Translations under genes and position numbers: made by a program
Notes under the pieces: generated by a model
Databases searched by the model: none
What the model saw: the letters and a program-made list of their open reading frames with translations, nothing else
Told to the model about the DNA's origin: nothing
Assembly (NCBI RefSeq): GCF_002564045.1
Contig: NZ_PDJK01000002.1
Span: 620,001 to 684,000 of the forward strand
Length of the DNA stretch: 64,000 nucleotides
Direction of reading: 5' to 3'
DNA from: Amycolatopsis sulphurea
Lineage (GTDB): Bacteria > Actinomycetota > Actinomycetes > Mycobacteriales > Pseudonocardiaceae
In this document: positions 50,576 through 60,812 of the stretch, in pieces
Layout of the letters: each line of letters opens with the position of its first letter
Numbering within the stretch: the first letter of the stretch is position 1

Positions 50576-50908
50576 GTCGCCCTCCAGTGGCGACGACAGC
50601 GTCCCCCTCCAGGTTCACCACCGCACTCCTGATCAACGCGCTCCCGATCGTCAGTAAGCCCGCGATAGCCACCCGACACCGATTACCTGGACCCTCTTGG
50701 TGAGCCTGGAGCCTGGAGCCTGGAGCCTGGAGCCTGGAGCCTGGAGCCTGGAGTGATCGTCACCCCCGCCGTCCGCGATCGCTCCCCACCCAAGAAGTTC
50801 CGTCGCCGCTCAACGGCGACCACCCAACCGGGAAGCACCAACCGTCGCCACCCGACGGCGAAACACCGAAGAACCCCAGGTCAAAGCCTGTTGCCAAAAA
50901 ACGGCAAC
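50576..50908. repeat. Short-repeat-rich intergenic region: hairpin repeats and (GAGCCTG)7
   Basis: Copies of the 19-bp hairpin family lie at 50576, 50802, 50844 and 50890; the last reads GTTGCCAAAAAACGGCAAC, with compensating changes in both arms. Between them, 50702-50750 is a perfect seven-fold repeat of the heptamer GAGCCTG. No gene is present between ilvD and doxX. Confidence 0.85.
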
Positions 50909-50982
50909 ACTTGCCCAGGCCCGCAAACGGCCACCGAATGACGACGGAGCGGCCCACCATCGGTGATCATTACGTCAGACGA

Positions 50983-51558
50983 TTATCGCGTCAGAACGAC
51001 GACCACCACGGACGCAGCCGCCGCCAGCAGCAGCGAGATGAACCCCAGGGGCAACGGCCGTTTCCGCCACGGGGTGTTCGTCTCCAGCGAAATACGACCC
51101 GAACCGGTGAAGATCAACGTGAGTGCACAGAGTCCGAGCAGCAATTCGAATTCCCAGCCCTGCCCGGTCCCCAGGAAGAAACCACCGTGGAACTTCGCGT
51201 AGACGACGTTCGCCGCGACCCCCAGCAGTCCCGCCGCCGCGAGCGGCGTGAACAGGCCGACGATCACCAGCGCGCCACCCGCGACCTCAGTGATCCCGGT
51301 CACCCAGGACAGCAGCGTGGTCTGCTTGTGGTACCCGTACATTTCGAGCACGTGCGCGAACCCGCCGACGCCCGGACCGCCGAATGCACCGAACAGATGC
51401 TGGAGACCGTGCGCGCCCATGATCGCGCCCAGCCCCAGCCGAAGGATGAGCAGGCCGAAACCGAGACCACCCTGGCCCGATTCGCCGTAATCGTCGTTCT
51501 CGGATTCCTCGACGCCGGACAGCAGGCTGGTCTGGTGGTCATCCCCTTGACTGGTCAC
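50983..51558 (-). CDS. DoxX-family membrane protein
   Basis: The 191 residues have four to five hydrophobic helices (FGLLILRLGLGAIMGAHGLQHLFG; LLSWVTGITEVAGGALVIVGLF; LLLGLCALTLIFTG; LGFISLLLAAAASVVVVVL) in the DoxX pattern, with the conserved GLxH in the first. In mycobacteria the neighbour of cfp6 and lppZ is also DoxX-like (Rv3005c), which has been linked to a membrane oxidoreductase complex in thiol-stress resistance. Start GTG at 51558; the first 30 residues are polar and cytoplasmic. Confidence 0.88.
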   Translation of the reverse strand: MTSQGDDHQTSLLSGVEESENDDYGESGQGGLGFGLLILRLGLGAIMGAHGLQHLFGAFGGPGVGGFAHVLEMYGYHKQTTLLSWVTGITEVAGGALVIVGLFTPLAAAGLLGVAANVVYAKFHGGFFLGTGQGWEFELLLGLCALTLIFTGSGRISLETNTPWRKRPLPLGFISLLLAAAASVVVVVLTR

Positions 51559-51641
51559 GCGCGAAGAGTAAGCGATCCAGACGTCCCCCGCGAGCGAGCA
51601 CGCCGAGGTCAGGGGCCATTTCAGGGTTTACCCGGAGACTA

Positions 51642-52550
51642 TCAGTATTCACCGTGGACGAGGTTGTCCGGCAGCTCCCCGCCGGCATACCGGGCGATCT
51701 CCGCCGCAGCCACGGCGTACGAACGCCGCCGAACCCCGTGCACCGCCCCGCCGACGTGCGGGGCGAGCACGACCCCGGGCGCAGTCCACAGTGGGTGATC
51801 CGCAGGCAGTGGCTCCGGTTCCGTCACGTCGAGCGCCGCTCGCAGCCGCCCCGCGGTCACCTCCGCGACCAGCGCGTCGGTGACCACCACCGGCCCGCGA
51901 GCAGCGTTGACAAGGACAGCACCATCCCGCATCGAAGCAAGAAACCGGGCGTCGACCATGCCCCGGGTATGCGACGTGAGGGGGACCATCATGACCACTA
52001 CATCGTGAAGCGGTAACAATGCCGGGAGATCCTCGACGCCGTGCACCCCATCGCGCGCCGACATACCCACCATCGTGCACCGGACGTCGAACGATTCGAG
52101 CCGTCGCCGCAACTGCCGCCCGAGATCACCGGCGCCGATGATGAGCACATGCTGCCCCTGCAACGTCTCGGACGTCATCCGTTCCCACCTCGCCACGCGC
52201 TGCGCCGTGGCGAAAACGTCCAGCTGCCGGTACATCGACAGCAGCACCGCGACCACCCACTCGGCCATGCTGCCGCCGTGCGCGCCCCGGCAGGTGGAGA
52301 GCAGCACACCGTCGGGAACCTTGCCCACCCAGTCGTCCGCACCGGCCGACAGCAACTGTACGAGCTTCAGGTTCGGCAACTCCCGCCACAACGCATCGTC
52401 GGCCGGGTGTCTGCCGGGAATGAGCACCTCGGCCTCGGTCGCCTCCGGCGGCACGGGGTCGCCCCATTGGTAACGCACGGCCTGCACGAGGGGGTTTTCG
52501 GACAACGCAGCGACGCCCTCGTCGTCGGGGACCAGCACGGTGACGGTCAT
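51642..52550 (-). CDS. D-isomer-specific 2-hydroxyacid dehydrogenase
   Basis: A 302-residue member of the family that reduces glyoxylate, hydroxypyruvate or other 2-oxo acids: the NAD-binding LIIGAGDLGRQLRRRLESF, catalytic region VNAARGPVVVTDAL and the C-terminal Glu/His pair in TEPEPLPADHPLW and VLAPHVGG. The lower conservation around the NAD loop puts it in the GhrA-like group. I start at the ATG 52550; six codons upstream is an in-frame GTG. Divergent from the LppZ-like gene across 59 bp. Confidence 0.88.
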   Translation of the reverse strand: MTVTVLVPDDEGVAALSENPLVQAVRYQWGDPVPPEATEAEVLIPGRHPADDALWRELPNLKLVQLLSAGADDWVGKVPDGVLLSTCRGAHGGSMAEWVVAVLLSMYRQLDVFATAQRVARWERMTSETLQGQHVLIIGAGDLGRQLRRRLESFDVRCTMVGMSARDGVHGVEDLPALLPLHDVVVMMVPLTSHTRGMVDARFLASMRDGAVLVNAARGPVVVTDALVAEVTAGRLRAALDVTEPEPLPADHPLWTAPGVVLAPHVGGAVHGVRRRSYAVAAAEIARYAGGELPDNLVHGEY

Positions 52551-52609
52551 GATCACCAAGGTAACCACTTACCGGTGGCTCACGCCTGGACACCTAGGCT
52601 GAAGCCATC

Positions 52610-53815
52610 ATGCGTACCCGGTCCCGGTGGTCGGCGCCGCTGGCCCTGCTCGCCTGCGGCGGCCTCGTGCTCTCCGGCTGCGCCCGTTTCGACGACACCA
52701 CGGCCGCACAGAAGTTCAGCCCGGCCGCGCCGCCAAGCCCCGAATCGCCTCCGCAAGTCCAAGACCCGGGAAGGTCGGGCAACAGTCCGGGTAACGGGCC
52801 TTCCCCAGGCTCGCCGACTCCAGTCCCTCCACCACAGGGCTGCAAAGACTTCGACAAGGCGGTCATCGCGACCTGCCTGGACACGGTCTCCGCAGTAGCC
52901 GGCTTACCTGGCAACGGATCCGCGCCTGCCGCCCTCGCGGGAGAGCGGAAAACCGGCCGGGTTTTCCTTGCCACTGCCGGTCACGACGCGTCGTCGTTCG
53001 CCCAGCTCGACGTCCAGGCCGCCGGCGACGGTGGCCTCACCGGCCTGGCGCTGTCACCGAAGTACGTCGAGGATCAGCTGGTTTTCGCCTACATCACGAC
53101 GCCGACCGACAACCGCGTCGTCCGGTTCGCCAAGGGGCAACCGCCGAACCCGGTGCTGACCGGGATCCCGAAAGGTGCCACCGGCAACCGCGGCACGATT
53201 GCCGGTGACGGGCATGGCGCCCTGCTCGTCGCGACCGGCGACGCCGGCAACCCCGCCGCCGCGGCGGACGTGAAATCGCTCGCCGGCAAGGTGCTGCGGA
53301 TCGACACGTCGGGCAAACCCGCGAGTGACAACCCCACCCCGGGATCCCCCGTGTACGCCTCTGGTCTGCATGCCCCAGGCGGCCTCTGCGGCTCCGCCGA
53401 CGGGAAACGCATGTGGGTGACCGACCAGCCAGCCTCCGGTCCCGACGCGGTCTACCGCCTTCAACCCGGCCAATCCCTCAGCGCCCCCGCATGGACCTGG
53501 CCGGAAAGACCAGCCGTCGGCGGCTGCACCGACTTCGTCGACGCGAACGGCATCCTTGCCGTCGCCTCGTCAGCGGGCCTGCAGAATGTCCCGGTCAACC
53601 CGGACGGCGCCGTCACCGGCACGCCCACCGTCAGCCTGGATGGCAAAGGCAAACCCCCGACGACCTACGGCCACCTCGCCGGCATGAGCATGATCAACCC
53701 TCAGACCGCCGTCGCAGGCACCACCAACAAGGACGGCGGCAAACCCGTCTCCAGCGACGACCGCGTAATCCTGATCGTCATCTCCGACACCGGCGGCGGC
53801 CAAGGAAAGGACTGA
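52610..53815 (+). CDS. PQQ-dependent sugar dehydrogenase-like lipoprotein (LppZ-like)
   Basis: The 401 residues begin with a lipoprotein signal (LACGGLVLSGCARF, Cys near 24), then a Pro/Gly/Ser-rich linker to about residue 75, then a six-bladed beta-propeller of the glucose/sorbosone dehydrogenase type (GGLTGLALSPKY, GDGHGALLVATGDAGNP, LAGKVLRIDTSG, YASGLHAPGGLCG). M. tuberculosis LppZ (Rv3006) is the positional equivalent. Whether it binds PQQ or is an enzyme at all is unknown; it is anchored outside the membrane. Confidence 0.87.
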   Translation: MRTRSRWSAPLALLACGGLVLSGCARFDDTTAAQKFSPAAPPSPESPPQVQDPGRSGNSPGNGPSPGSPTPVPPPQGCKDFDKAVIATCLDTVSAVAGLPGNGSAPAALAGERKTGRVFLATAGHDASSFAQLDVQAAGDGGLTGLALSPKYVEDQLVFAYITTPTDNRVVRFAKGQPPNPVLTGIPKGATGNRGTIAGDGHGALLVATGDAGNPAAAADVKSLAGKVLRIDTSGKPASDNPTPGSPVYASGLHAPGGLCGSADGKRMWVTDQPASGPDAVYRLQPGQSLSAPAWTWPERPAVGGCTDFVDANGILAVASSAGLQNVPVNPDGAVTGTPTVSLDGKGKPPTTYGHLAGMSMINPQTAVAGTTNKDGGKPVSSDDRVILIVISDTGGGQGKD

Positions 53816-54307
53816 GCCGTACGGGACGACCGCGACGTTCCCGCCCCGCTCCGGCGAAATTCGCCCTTACCCGGCAACACCCGGTCCACCAGCCGAGCTC
53901 CGCCCGTCGCCATTGGACGGCAAGTCCCGCACCTAGGACCGACGTCAGCGTTTCCACTCTCGCCACTCACCGGCCAAGGTTCGACCGAAGGCATCCCTAC
54001 GCCTGGAACGCGCCGCCGCTCCACCAACGTGTCGTCGCCCCTCGATGGTGACTCCTCGACCGTGATGCCACCCGGGCAACTCCCCCATCACCACAGTGCC
54101 CGCTCACCTGCCGCCACCGAGTCGCCGTCGAACGACGACCCGCGCCTCCACGGCCATCGCTTCGCAGTTGACTCCCCGGCGACCACGGCTCCGCTCCGGC
54201 AAGCGCCCAGAACACAGGCGGCGAAACCCGTACCTCTCTCCGATCAAACAGCCCAGCCTCGAACGCGCAACCCGTAGCCACTCACCGGCGAAACCCGCAG
54301 TTGCCGT
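53816..54307. other. Intergenic region with hairpin repeats
   Basis: No gene between the LppZ-like gene and the convergent membrane-protein gene. Copies of the 19-bp hairpin family occur at 53906 and 54274 and 54300; the last two are 26 bp apart, the same period as the 27546 array. Other degenerate copies lie around 53961, 54036 and 54120. Confidence 0.65.
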
Positions 54308-54826
54308 TCAACGGCGACGCCGAGAAGCCCTGCTCTCCGCACGAGCCGCCCGAATGTCGAAGATCGCCACGACGACCGAGACCAGCGCGAACAGCAGCCC
54401 CACGTAGCGCCCGATCCCCGCGCCGACCGTGATCCCCGCGGCGTCCAGGAACGCACGCTGGTCGCTGTCGAACACCCAGTCCAGCGTCGCCCACCCGATC
54501 GCCATCAGCAGCACGGTCGCGAGGCTCCCGACCAGCCACAACTGCGGCAGCCCGGACATCCGGACCTTCCGGATTTGCCCCAGACCGACCACCGCGAGAC
54601 CGATCAGTACCAGGACGAACGGCGGCAGCCACGAGAACGGATCCGAATTCCACGCCGAGCGCACGACGTCACCACGGGGCAATGCCTGAAAGGCATTCTG
54701 CACGTCCGCATCCGCGGCGCCCGCCGTCAGCACCGTCCATGGCAGAAACAACGTGCCCAGCGCGAGCAGCCCGGCCGCCAAGCCAAGCCACTCGCGCCAG
54801 GTGACACGGGTGATCGAGAAGGCCAC
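54308..54826 (-). CDS. Four-helix membrane protein of unknown function
   Basis: The 172 residues contain four strongly hydrophobic segments (WLGLAAGLLALGTLFLPWTVL; WLPPFVLVLIGLAVVGLG; LWLVGSLATVLLMAIGWATL; YVGLLFALVSVVVAIFDI), a polar loop between the first two and a basic C-terminus ending RRRR. I do not recognise the family. The GTG start directly follows the gatB stop (TGA GTG, no gap), so it is co-expressed with the amidotransferase genes. Confidence 0.72.
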   Translation of the reverse strand: MAFSITRVTWREWLGLAAGLLALGTLFLPWTVLTAGAADADVQNAFQALPRGDVVRSAWNSDPFSWLPPFVLVLIGLAVVGLGQIRKVRMSGLPQLWLVGSLATVLLMAIGWATLDWVFDSDQRAFLDAAGITVGAGIGRYVGLLFALVSVVVAIFDIRAARAESRASRRRR

Positions 54827-56332
54827 TCAGGAACCAACGCGCTCGATGATCAGCTCACGCACGCGCTTGGCGTCGGCCTGTCCTTTGGTCGCCTTCATGA
54901 CCGCTCCGACGATCGCGCCGGCCGCGGCGACCTTGCCACCGCGGATCTTGTCGGCGACGTCTGGCTGCGCGGCAAGCGCCTCGTCGACGGCCGCGAGCAA
55001 CGCGGAATCGTCGGAAACGACCTTCAGCCCGCGCTTTTCGACGACCTCACGCGGCGCGCCCTCGCCGGCCAGCACGCCCTGCACGACCTCCTTGGCGAGC
55101 TTGTTCGTCAGCTCCCCCGAGGTCACGAGCCCGATCACCTCGGCCACCTGCGCCGGCGTGATCGGCAGCTCACCGAGCTCCATCTCGCGCGAGTTCGCTT
55201 CTTGCGCCAGCGTGTTCACCCACCAGCCGCGCGCCTCGTCCGGGGTCGCCCCGGCCTCGACCGTGGCCGCCACGAGGTCGACAGCGCCGACGTTCAGCAA
55301 GTCCCGCAACGCCTCGTCGGAGAGCTTCCACTCCTCCTGGATCCGCTTCCGGCGCTCCCACGGCATTTCCGGCAGCGTCGCCCGCAGCTGTTCGACCCAT
55401 TCCCGCGAGGGCGCGATCGGGACCAGGTCGGGCTCCGGGAAGTACCGGTAGTCCTCCGCGGTTTCCTTGGCCCGGCCGGCCGCCGTCGTGCCGTCCGCCT
55501 CCTGGAAATGCCGCGTCTCCTGCCGGATCGAACCACCGTCGGCGAGGATCGCCGCCTGACGCGTCATCTCGTACCGCACCGCCCGCTCGACGCTGCGCAA
55601 CGAGTTCACGTTCTTCGTTTCGGTGCGCGTACCGAACTCCTCGGCGTCCTTGGCCATCAACGAGACGTTCGCGTCACACCGCACCGAGCCTTGGTCCATC
55701 CGGACGTCGGACACGCCGATGGCGCGCAGCAAATCACGCAACGCGGTCACGTACGCGCGCGCCACTTCCGGAGCCCGCGCACCAGTGCCGGTGATCGGCT
55801 TCGTGACGATCTCGATCAGAGGAACGCCAGCACGGTTGTAGTCGAGAAGCGAGTGCTCGGCGCCGTGGATCCGACCGGTCGCACCACCGACGTGCAGCGA
55901 CTTTCCGGTGTCCTCTTCCATGTGCGCGCGCTCGATGGCGACGCGTACGACCTCACCGTCGTCCAGCGTGACGTCGAGGTAGCCGTCAAAGGCGATCGGC
56001 TCGTCGTACTGCGAGGTCTGGAAGTTCTTCGGCATGTCGGGGTAGAAGTAGTTCTTCCGGGCGAACCGGCACCATTCCGCGATCTCGCAGTTCAACGCAA
56101 GGCCGATGCGGATCGCGCCCTCCACCGCCTTGCCGTTCACCACCGGCAGCGAGCCGGGCAGCCCGAGACAGGTGGGGCAGGTCTTCGTGTTCGGCTCGCC
56201 GCCGAACTCGTTGGCGCAGCCGCAGAACATCTTCGTCTTCGTGTTGAGTTCCACGTGGACCTCGAGCCCGAGGACGGGGTCGAAGCGCTCGAGGACCTCG
56301 GCGTAGTCCATCAACTCGGCCACGGCAGTCAC
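54827..56332 (-). CDS. gatB: Asp/Glu-tRNA(Asn/Gln) amidotransferase subunit B
   Basis: GatB binds the misacylated tRNA and phosphorylates its side chain before amidation. The 501 residues have the N-terminal [11 protein letters not shown] and Zn-binding cysteines in FCGCANEF and [13 protein letters not shown], the cradle domain ([13 protein letters not shown]), and C-terminal helical YqeY-like domain. The GTG start overlaps the gatA stop (GTGA). In mycobacteria pfkA lies between gatA and gatB; here it does not. Confidence 0.97.
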   Translation of the reverse strand: MTAVAELMDYAEVLERFDPVLGLEVHVELNTKTKMFCGCANEFGGEPNTKTCPTCLGLPGSLPVVNGKAVEGAIRIGLALNCEIAEWCRFARKNYFYPDMPKNFQTSQYDEPIAFDGYLDVTLDDGEVVRVAIERAHMEEDTGKSLHVGGATGRIHGAEHSLLDYNRAGVPLIEIVTKPITGTGARAPEVARAYVTALRDLLRAIGVSDVRMDQGSVRCDANVSLMAKDAEEFGTRTETKNVNSLRSVERAVRYEMTRQAAILADGGSIRQETRHFQEADGTTAAGRAKETAEDYRYFPEPDLVPIAPSREWVEQLRATLPEMPWERRKRIQEEWKLSDEALRDLLNVGAVDLVAATVEAGATPDEARGWWVNTLAQEANSREMELGELPITPAQVAEVIGLVTSGELTNKLAKEVVQGVLAGEGAPREVVEKRGLKVVSDDSALLAAVDEALAAQPDVADKIRGGKVAAAGAIVGAVMKATKGQADAKRVRELIIERVGS

Positions 56333-57846
56333 TTCGTTCCTCCCAGCTCCGGAGCCTGGTGCACGAGCGAGCCGCCGGCAGCAGCGTCGCGCGCGGCCTC
56401 GTACGCTGCGCCGACGCGGTACAGCCGGTCGTCGGCGAGCGCAGGGGCCATGATCTGCAGGCCGACCGGGAGACCGTCCTCGTCGGACAAACCGCTCGGC
56501 ACGCTCATGGCGGCGTTACCGGCGAGGTTCGACGGGATGGTGCACAGGTCGGCGAGGTACATCGCCATCGGGTCGTCTACGCGCTCCCCGATCTTGAACG
56601 CCGTAGTCGGTGTCGTCGGCGAGACGAGCACATCGACCTTTTCGAACGCTGCGGTGAAGTCGCGCGTGATGAGCGTGCGCACCTTCTGCGCGGAACCGTA
56701 GTACGCGTCGTAATAGCCCGACGACAGCGCGTACGTGCCCAATATGATGCGCCGCTTCACCTCAGGACCGAAGCCCTTCTCACGTGTCAGCGACATGACT
56801 TCCTCCGCACTGTGCGAACCGTCATCGGCCACGCGCAGGCCGTAACGCATGGCGTCGAACCGCGCGAGGTTCGACGACGCTTCGCTGGGTGCGATCAAGT
56901 AGTACGCAGGCAGCGCGTAGGTGAAGCTCGGGCACGACACCTCGACGACCTCGGCACCCAGCGCGCGCAGCTGCTCCACTGCCGCCGCGAAAGACCGAAG
57001 AACACCGGGCTGGTAGCCGTCGCCACCGAATTCCTTGACGACGCCGACGCGTACGCCCTTGAGGTCACCGTTCGCGCCTTCCCGTGCCGCGGCCACTACG
57101 GGCGGCACCGGCGCGTCGATGGACGTCGAGTCCAAGACGTCGTAACCGGCGATCACTTCGTGCAACAGCGCCGCGTCGAGCACCGTACGCGCACATGGTC
57201 CCGCCTGGTCGAGCGAAGACGAGAAGGCGACCAGGCCGTAGCGCGACACACCACCGTACGTCGGCTTCACGCCCACGGTGCCGGTGACAGCGCCCGGCTG
57301 CCGGATCGACCCACCCGTGTCGGTACCGATGGCAAGCGCTGCTTCGAACGCGGCAATAGACGCCGACGAACCGCCGCCGGAGCCGCCGGGGATACGCGCG
57401 TGGTCCCACGGGTTGTGCGTAGGACCGTACGCAGAGTTCTCCGTGGAGGAGCCCATCGCGAACTCGTCCATGTTCGTCTTGCCCAGGATGACGACGCCTG
57501 CTTCGCGGAGCTTGCGTGTCACAGTCGCGTCGTACGGCGGGATCCAGCCCTCGAGCGTACGAGAACCGCAAGTCGTCGGGACGCCTTCGGTGGTGAGTAC
57601 GTCTTTCAGTGCGAGGGGCACGCCCGCGAGCGGCGAAGCAGGTTGCTCCCCCGTGGCGAGCTTCTGGTCGACGGTCTTGGCCGCGGCGAGCGCACCGTCG
57701 GTGTCGACGTGCAAAAAGGCGTGTACGTGGTCGTCGACCGCGGCAATGCGGTCCAGGTGTGCCTGCGCGACCTCGGTCGCGGACACCTCACGCGCGTGGA
57801 TCTTCGCCGCCAGCTCGGCGGCGGTCAGCTTGACGAGTTCGCTCAC
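56329..57846 (-). CDS. gatA: Asp/Glu-tRNA(Asn/Gln) amidotransferase subunit A
   Basis: GatA is the glutaminase/amidase subunit that releases ammonia for GatB. The 505 residues show the amidase signature [21 protein letters not shown] with the Ser-cisSer-Lys triad (Lys in [10 protein letters not shown]), and the substrate loop [12 protein letters not shown]. The ATG overlaps the gatC stop by 4 nt; its own stop overlaps gatB. A complete gatC-gatA-gatB operon next to tRNA-Gln implies indirect Gln-tRNA synthesis. Confidence 0.97.
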   Translation of the reverse strand: MSELVKLTAAELAAKIHAREVSATEVAQAHLDRIAAVDDHVHAFLHVDTDGALAAAKTVDQKLATGEQPASPLAGVPLALKDVLTTEGVPTTCGSRTLEGWIPPYDATVTRKLREAGVVILGKTNMDEFAMGSSTENSAYGPTHNPWDHARIPGGSGGGSSASIAAFEAALAIGTDTGGSIRQPGAVTGTVGVKPTYGGVSRYGLVAFSSSLDQAGPCARTVLDAALLHEVIAGYDVLDSTSIDAPVPPVVAAAREGANGDLKGVRVGVVKEFGGDGYQPGVLRSFAAAVEQLRALGAEVVEVSCPSFTYALPAYYLIAPSEASSNLARFDAMRYGLRVADDGSHSAEEVMSLTREKGFGPEVKRRIILGTYALSSGYYDAYYGSAQKVRTLITRDFTAAFEKVDVLVSPTTPTTAFKIGERVDDPMAMYLADLCTIPSNLAGNAAMSVPSGLSDEDGLPVGLQIMAPALADDRLYRVGAAYEAARDAAAGGSLVHQAPELGGTK

Positions 57847-58142
57847 TGTTCTTCTCCCAGGATCCGCGGCACCCGGAACCGGCCCTCCTCGGCGGCCGGC
57901 GCACCGGCCAGCGCCTGCTGCTGCGTGAAGCAGGGGCGGATCTCGTCCTCGCGAAAGACGTTGGTCAGCGGTACGGCGTGCGAAGTCGGCGGAACGTCCT
58001 CCGCGGCGACTTCGCTCACTTTCGCGACCGAGTCCAGGATCTGGTCGAGCTGGCCTGCGAAGACGTCGAGTTCGTCATCGGTGACGGCCAGCCTGGCCAG
58101 CTTCGCGAGGTGTGCGACCTCGTCTCGGGAAATGTTGGGCAC
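57843..58142 (-). CDS. gatC: Asp/Glu-tRNA(Asn/Gln) amidotransferase subunit C
   Basis: The 99-residue GatC stabilises the GatA-GatB interface. It starts [25 protein letters not shown] and has the typical C-terminal RVPRIL. I use the GTG at 58142; the frame extends further upstream, but the extension has no similarity and would exceed the usual 95-100 residues. The stop overlaps the gatA start (ATGA). It diverges from the ACT-domain gene across about 225 bp. Confidence 0.95.
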   Translation of the reverse strand: MPNISRDEVAHLAKLARLAVTDDELDVFAGQLDQILDSVAKVSEVAAEDVPPTSHAVPLTNVFREDEIRPCFTQQQALAGAPAAEEGRFRVPRILGEEQ

Positions 58143-58366
58143 GCGGGTGACTCCCGGGGTGTGCTGTGCGGGTGTTCTCGGAAGCTGTAAGTCTATGGTG
58201 ACGACGTCGGACGACTCGACCGGGTTATCCGGCGACGACGCGCACCGGGCAAGGCATCCCGCCGGCCGGACGGCGAGACCGCAACGGGTGCCCGGTCTGT
58301 CACAATCGGCGCCCGGCGAAGTCGCGTTCCACGGCAAGGCTGGAACGCCTGAGGCGAGAGGGGCGC

Positions 58367-59023
58367 GTGGTGTCGTTCCTGATCCGGGTCCAGCTTCCGG
58401 ACTCCCCCGGCACCCTCGGCGCCGTGGCGACCGCGCTCGGCACCGTGGGCGCCGACATCCTCAGCGTGGACGTGGTGGAACGCACCGGCGGCCTCGCGAT
58501 CGACGACCTGGTGGTGGAGCTGCCGTCCGGGCGGCTCCCGGACGCCCTGATCACCGCTGCGGAAAGCGTGGAAGGCGTCGAGGTGGACGCGGTCCGGCCG
58601 TACGCCGGGATCCTGGACACGCACCGTGAGCTGGAACTCGTCGAGGAGATCGCGGCACAGCCGAAGACCGGGCTCGAGCTGCTCGCCGAAGGCCTGCCGA
58701 AGATCATCCGCGCCGGCTGGGCGGTGATCGTGGAACATGGCGAACCGGAATCCAGACGGCTCGCGTCGTCGAGTGCCGCGCCGGAGAGCCCGTTCACTGA
58801 TCTGCCGTGGCTACCCCTGGAACGCGCCACCGTCCTCGACGGCGAGGAGTCGTGGGTTCCGGATACCTGGAAGGAGCTCGGCACCGAGCTCGCCGCGACC
58901 CCGCTCGGCAAGCCGGGCAAAGCACTCCTGGTGGCCCGTCCCGGCGGGCCAAACTTCCGTGCCGCCGAGGTCGCCCGCCTGGCCCACTTCGCGGGCATCG
59001 TCGCCGTGGTCCTGGACGGCTGA
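58367..59023 (+). CDS. ACT-domain protein
   Basis: The 218 residues begin with an ACT domain ([38 protein letters not shown]), a ligand-sensing fold that binds amino acids, followed by about 140 residues resembling a degenerate GNAT/GAF-like sensor region that I cannot place. M. tuberculosis Rv3013 is the positional equivalent between gatC and ligA. Role unknown; an amino acid-sensing function near the gat genes is plausible. Start GTG 58367 or the adjacent GTG. Confidence 0.82.
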   Translation: MVSFLIRVQLPDSPGTLGAVATALGTVGADILSVDVVERTGGLAIDDLVVELPSGRLPDALITAAESVEGVEVDAVRPYAGILDTHRELELVEEIAAQPKTGLELLAEGLPKIIRAGWAVIVEHGEPESRRLASSSAAPESPFTDLPWLPLERATVLDGEESWVPDTWKELGTELAATPLGKPGKALLVARPGGPNFRAAEVARLAHFAGIVAVVLDG

Positions 59024-59150
59024 ACTCCTCCGCCGTTCCCCGACCAACCGGTCGCTGTGCCGGTGATGTTTCGGAAGCCCACTCCCCCGAACCTCGGGCT
59101 TTGCCGAAGCACGAACGGGAACTCAGCGACGGCCGACTTGTTTGCTCTAA

Positions 59151-60809
59151 GCCTGGATCCACCGATGGATTGTCGTCCGGGGCGGCGTGTAATAGGTGAA
59201 AGTGCCTTCTGGCCTGCGATAGTGAGAGTCTCTGAGGTTCTCAAGTCGCATGTGGCGGAAGGCACTTTCAGTGAGATTGTGGCATAGGTGGTCGCGGGCG
59301 TCCGTCCGGTTCGATGAGGAGAATCTCGTGTCGTGCGCGGGGTTGGTGCCGGTGATGGCGCTGGCCGAGCGGGCAGGGATGTCGCAACTGGTCGCGGAGA
59401 AGGTGGAGATCACGAACGCGCCGATCCCGTCGACCGGAGCGAATCCGGCCGGGAAGATCGCCGCGATCGTGGCCGGGATGGTGGCGGGCGCGGACTGTAT
59501 CGATGATCTGGATGTGATCCGCCACGGCGGGATGAAACGGCTGTTCAGCGGGGTGTACGCGCCCTCGACGCTGGGATCGTTTCTGCGGTCGTTCACCCAC
59601 GGGCACGTCCTGCAGTTGACCGCGGTCCTGCGTGCGATGCTGGCCACGCTCGCCATGACGACGCCGGTGCTCGCAGGCGCGGAGCAGATGACCTATGTGG
59701 ACATTGATTCACTGCTGCGGCGTGTGTACGGCAAGAAGAAACGGGGCGCGCGGTTCGGGCCGGCGAAGGTCGGTGGCTACTCGCTGCTGTTACGCGGATT
59801 GTCGCCGCTGGTGGCGACGATCTCCACCCCGCTCGCGGCGCCGCTGATCGCCGCGATGCGGCTGCGTGGCGGCAACGCCGGCTCCGCGCGGGGCGCGGCC
59901 GGCCTGCTCGCCGAAGCCCTGAACACTGCGAAAGCGTCCGGAGCACGAGGAATGATCCTGGTGCGGGCCGATTCGGCCTACTACGCCGGCACCGTCGTGT
60001 CCGCCGCTCGCCGTGCCGCGGCCCGGTTCTCCATCACCGTGACCGGCAACAGCGCGATCCAGGCCGCGATCGCGACCATCCCCGACGATGCGTGGATCCC
60101 GGTGCGCTACCCCGGCGCGGTCGAGGATCCCGACACCGGGAAGCTGATCTCCGATGCCGAGGTCGCCGAAACCGTCTACACCGCGTTCGCCGGGACCAGC
60201 CACGAGGTCACCGCGCGGCTGGTGGTACGCCGAGTGAAAGACCAGAACCACACCGACGTGCTGTTCCCGGTCTGGCGCTACCACGCGTTTCTCACCGACA
60301 CCGCGCTGTCCACCGTGGAAGCCGATCTCACCCACCGCCGCCACGCCGTCGTCGAAACCACCTTCGCCGACCTCATCGACGGCCCCCTCGCACACTTGCC
60401 CTCCGGGCATTTCGACGCCAACGCCGCCTGGGCCGTCTGCGCCGCGATCAGCCACAACCTGCTGCGCGCCACCGGATCGACCGCCAGCATCTTTCACACC
60501 ACAGCCCGAGGTGCGACCCTGCGCCGCCACCTCGTCTGTGTCCCCGCCCGCCTCGCCCGGCCTCAAGGCCGCGAAATCCTGCACCTACCCGGCTACTGGC
60601 CCTGGGCCGACGCCTTTGCCGGCCTGCACGACGCGGCAACCCGCCCACCACCCGCCGCCTGAGCACCACCAACCACCGCCTCACCAGGCCCGACCGGAGA
60701 CCACATGGACACGCTGGACAAGCCAGCCGATTCCGCACACCCCAACCACACAACAAGATCAACAACACATCAAAGATCCACAACGAAACCCGATCGGTGG
60801 ATCCAGGCT
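59151..60809 (+). mobile_element. IS1380-family insertion sequence, complete
   Basis: The element is bounded by perfect 16-bp inverted repeats, GCCTGGATCCACCGAT (59151-59166) and its complement at 60794-60809, and flanked by TAA on both sides (59148-59150 and 60810-60812), a probable 3-bp target duplication. It is 1659 bp and encodes one transposase. A 12-bp inverted repeat (GAAAGTGCCTTC 59198-59209 with 59258-59269) brackets the transposase start and could form a hairpin that limits its translation. Clean ends and an intact gene suggest recent insertion. Confidence 0.9.
59250..60662 (+). CDS. IS1380-family transposase
   Basis: A 470-residue DDE-type transposase: the N-terminal region SVRFDEENLVSCAGLVPVMALAERAG, the first catalytic Asp in MTYVDIDSLLRRVYG, the second in ILVRADSAYYAG, and the C-terminal ANAAWAVCAAISHNLLRATG typical of IS1380. 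The frame is open from end to end, so the enzyme may be active. The ATG at 59250 lies just inside the hairpin described for the element. Confidence 0.93.
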   Translation: MWRKALSVRLWHRWSRASVRFDEENLVSCAGLVPVMALAERAGMSQLVAEKVEITNAPIPSTGANPAGKIAAIVAGMVAGADCIDDLDVIRHGGMKRLFSGVYAPSTLGSFLRSFTHGHVLQLTAVLRAMLATLAMTTPVLAGAEQMTYVDIDSLLRRVYGKKKRGARFGPAKVGGYSLLLRGLSPLVATISTPLAAPLIAAMRLRGGNAGSARGAAGLLAEALNTAKASGARGMILVRADSAYYAGTVVSAARRAAARFSITVTGNSAIQAAIATIPDDAWIPVRYPGAVEDPDTGKLISDAEVAETVYTAFAGTSHEVTARLVVRRVKDQNHTDVLFPVWRYHAFLTDTALSTVEADLTHRRHAVVETTFADLIDGPLAHLPSGHFDANAAWAVCAAISHNLLRATGSTASIFHTTARGATLRRHLVCVPARLARPQGREILHLPGYWPWADAFAGLHDAATRPPPAA

Positions 60810-60812
60810 AAG

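Noticed and set aside
54575..58629. Two long plus-strand frames antisense to gatB and gatA
   Set aside because: GatA and GatB are complete and overlapping on the minus strand; the plus-strand products are Arg/His-rich shadows.
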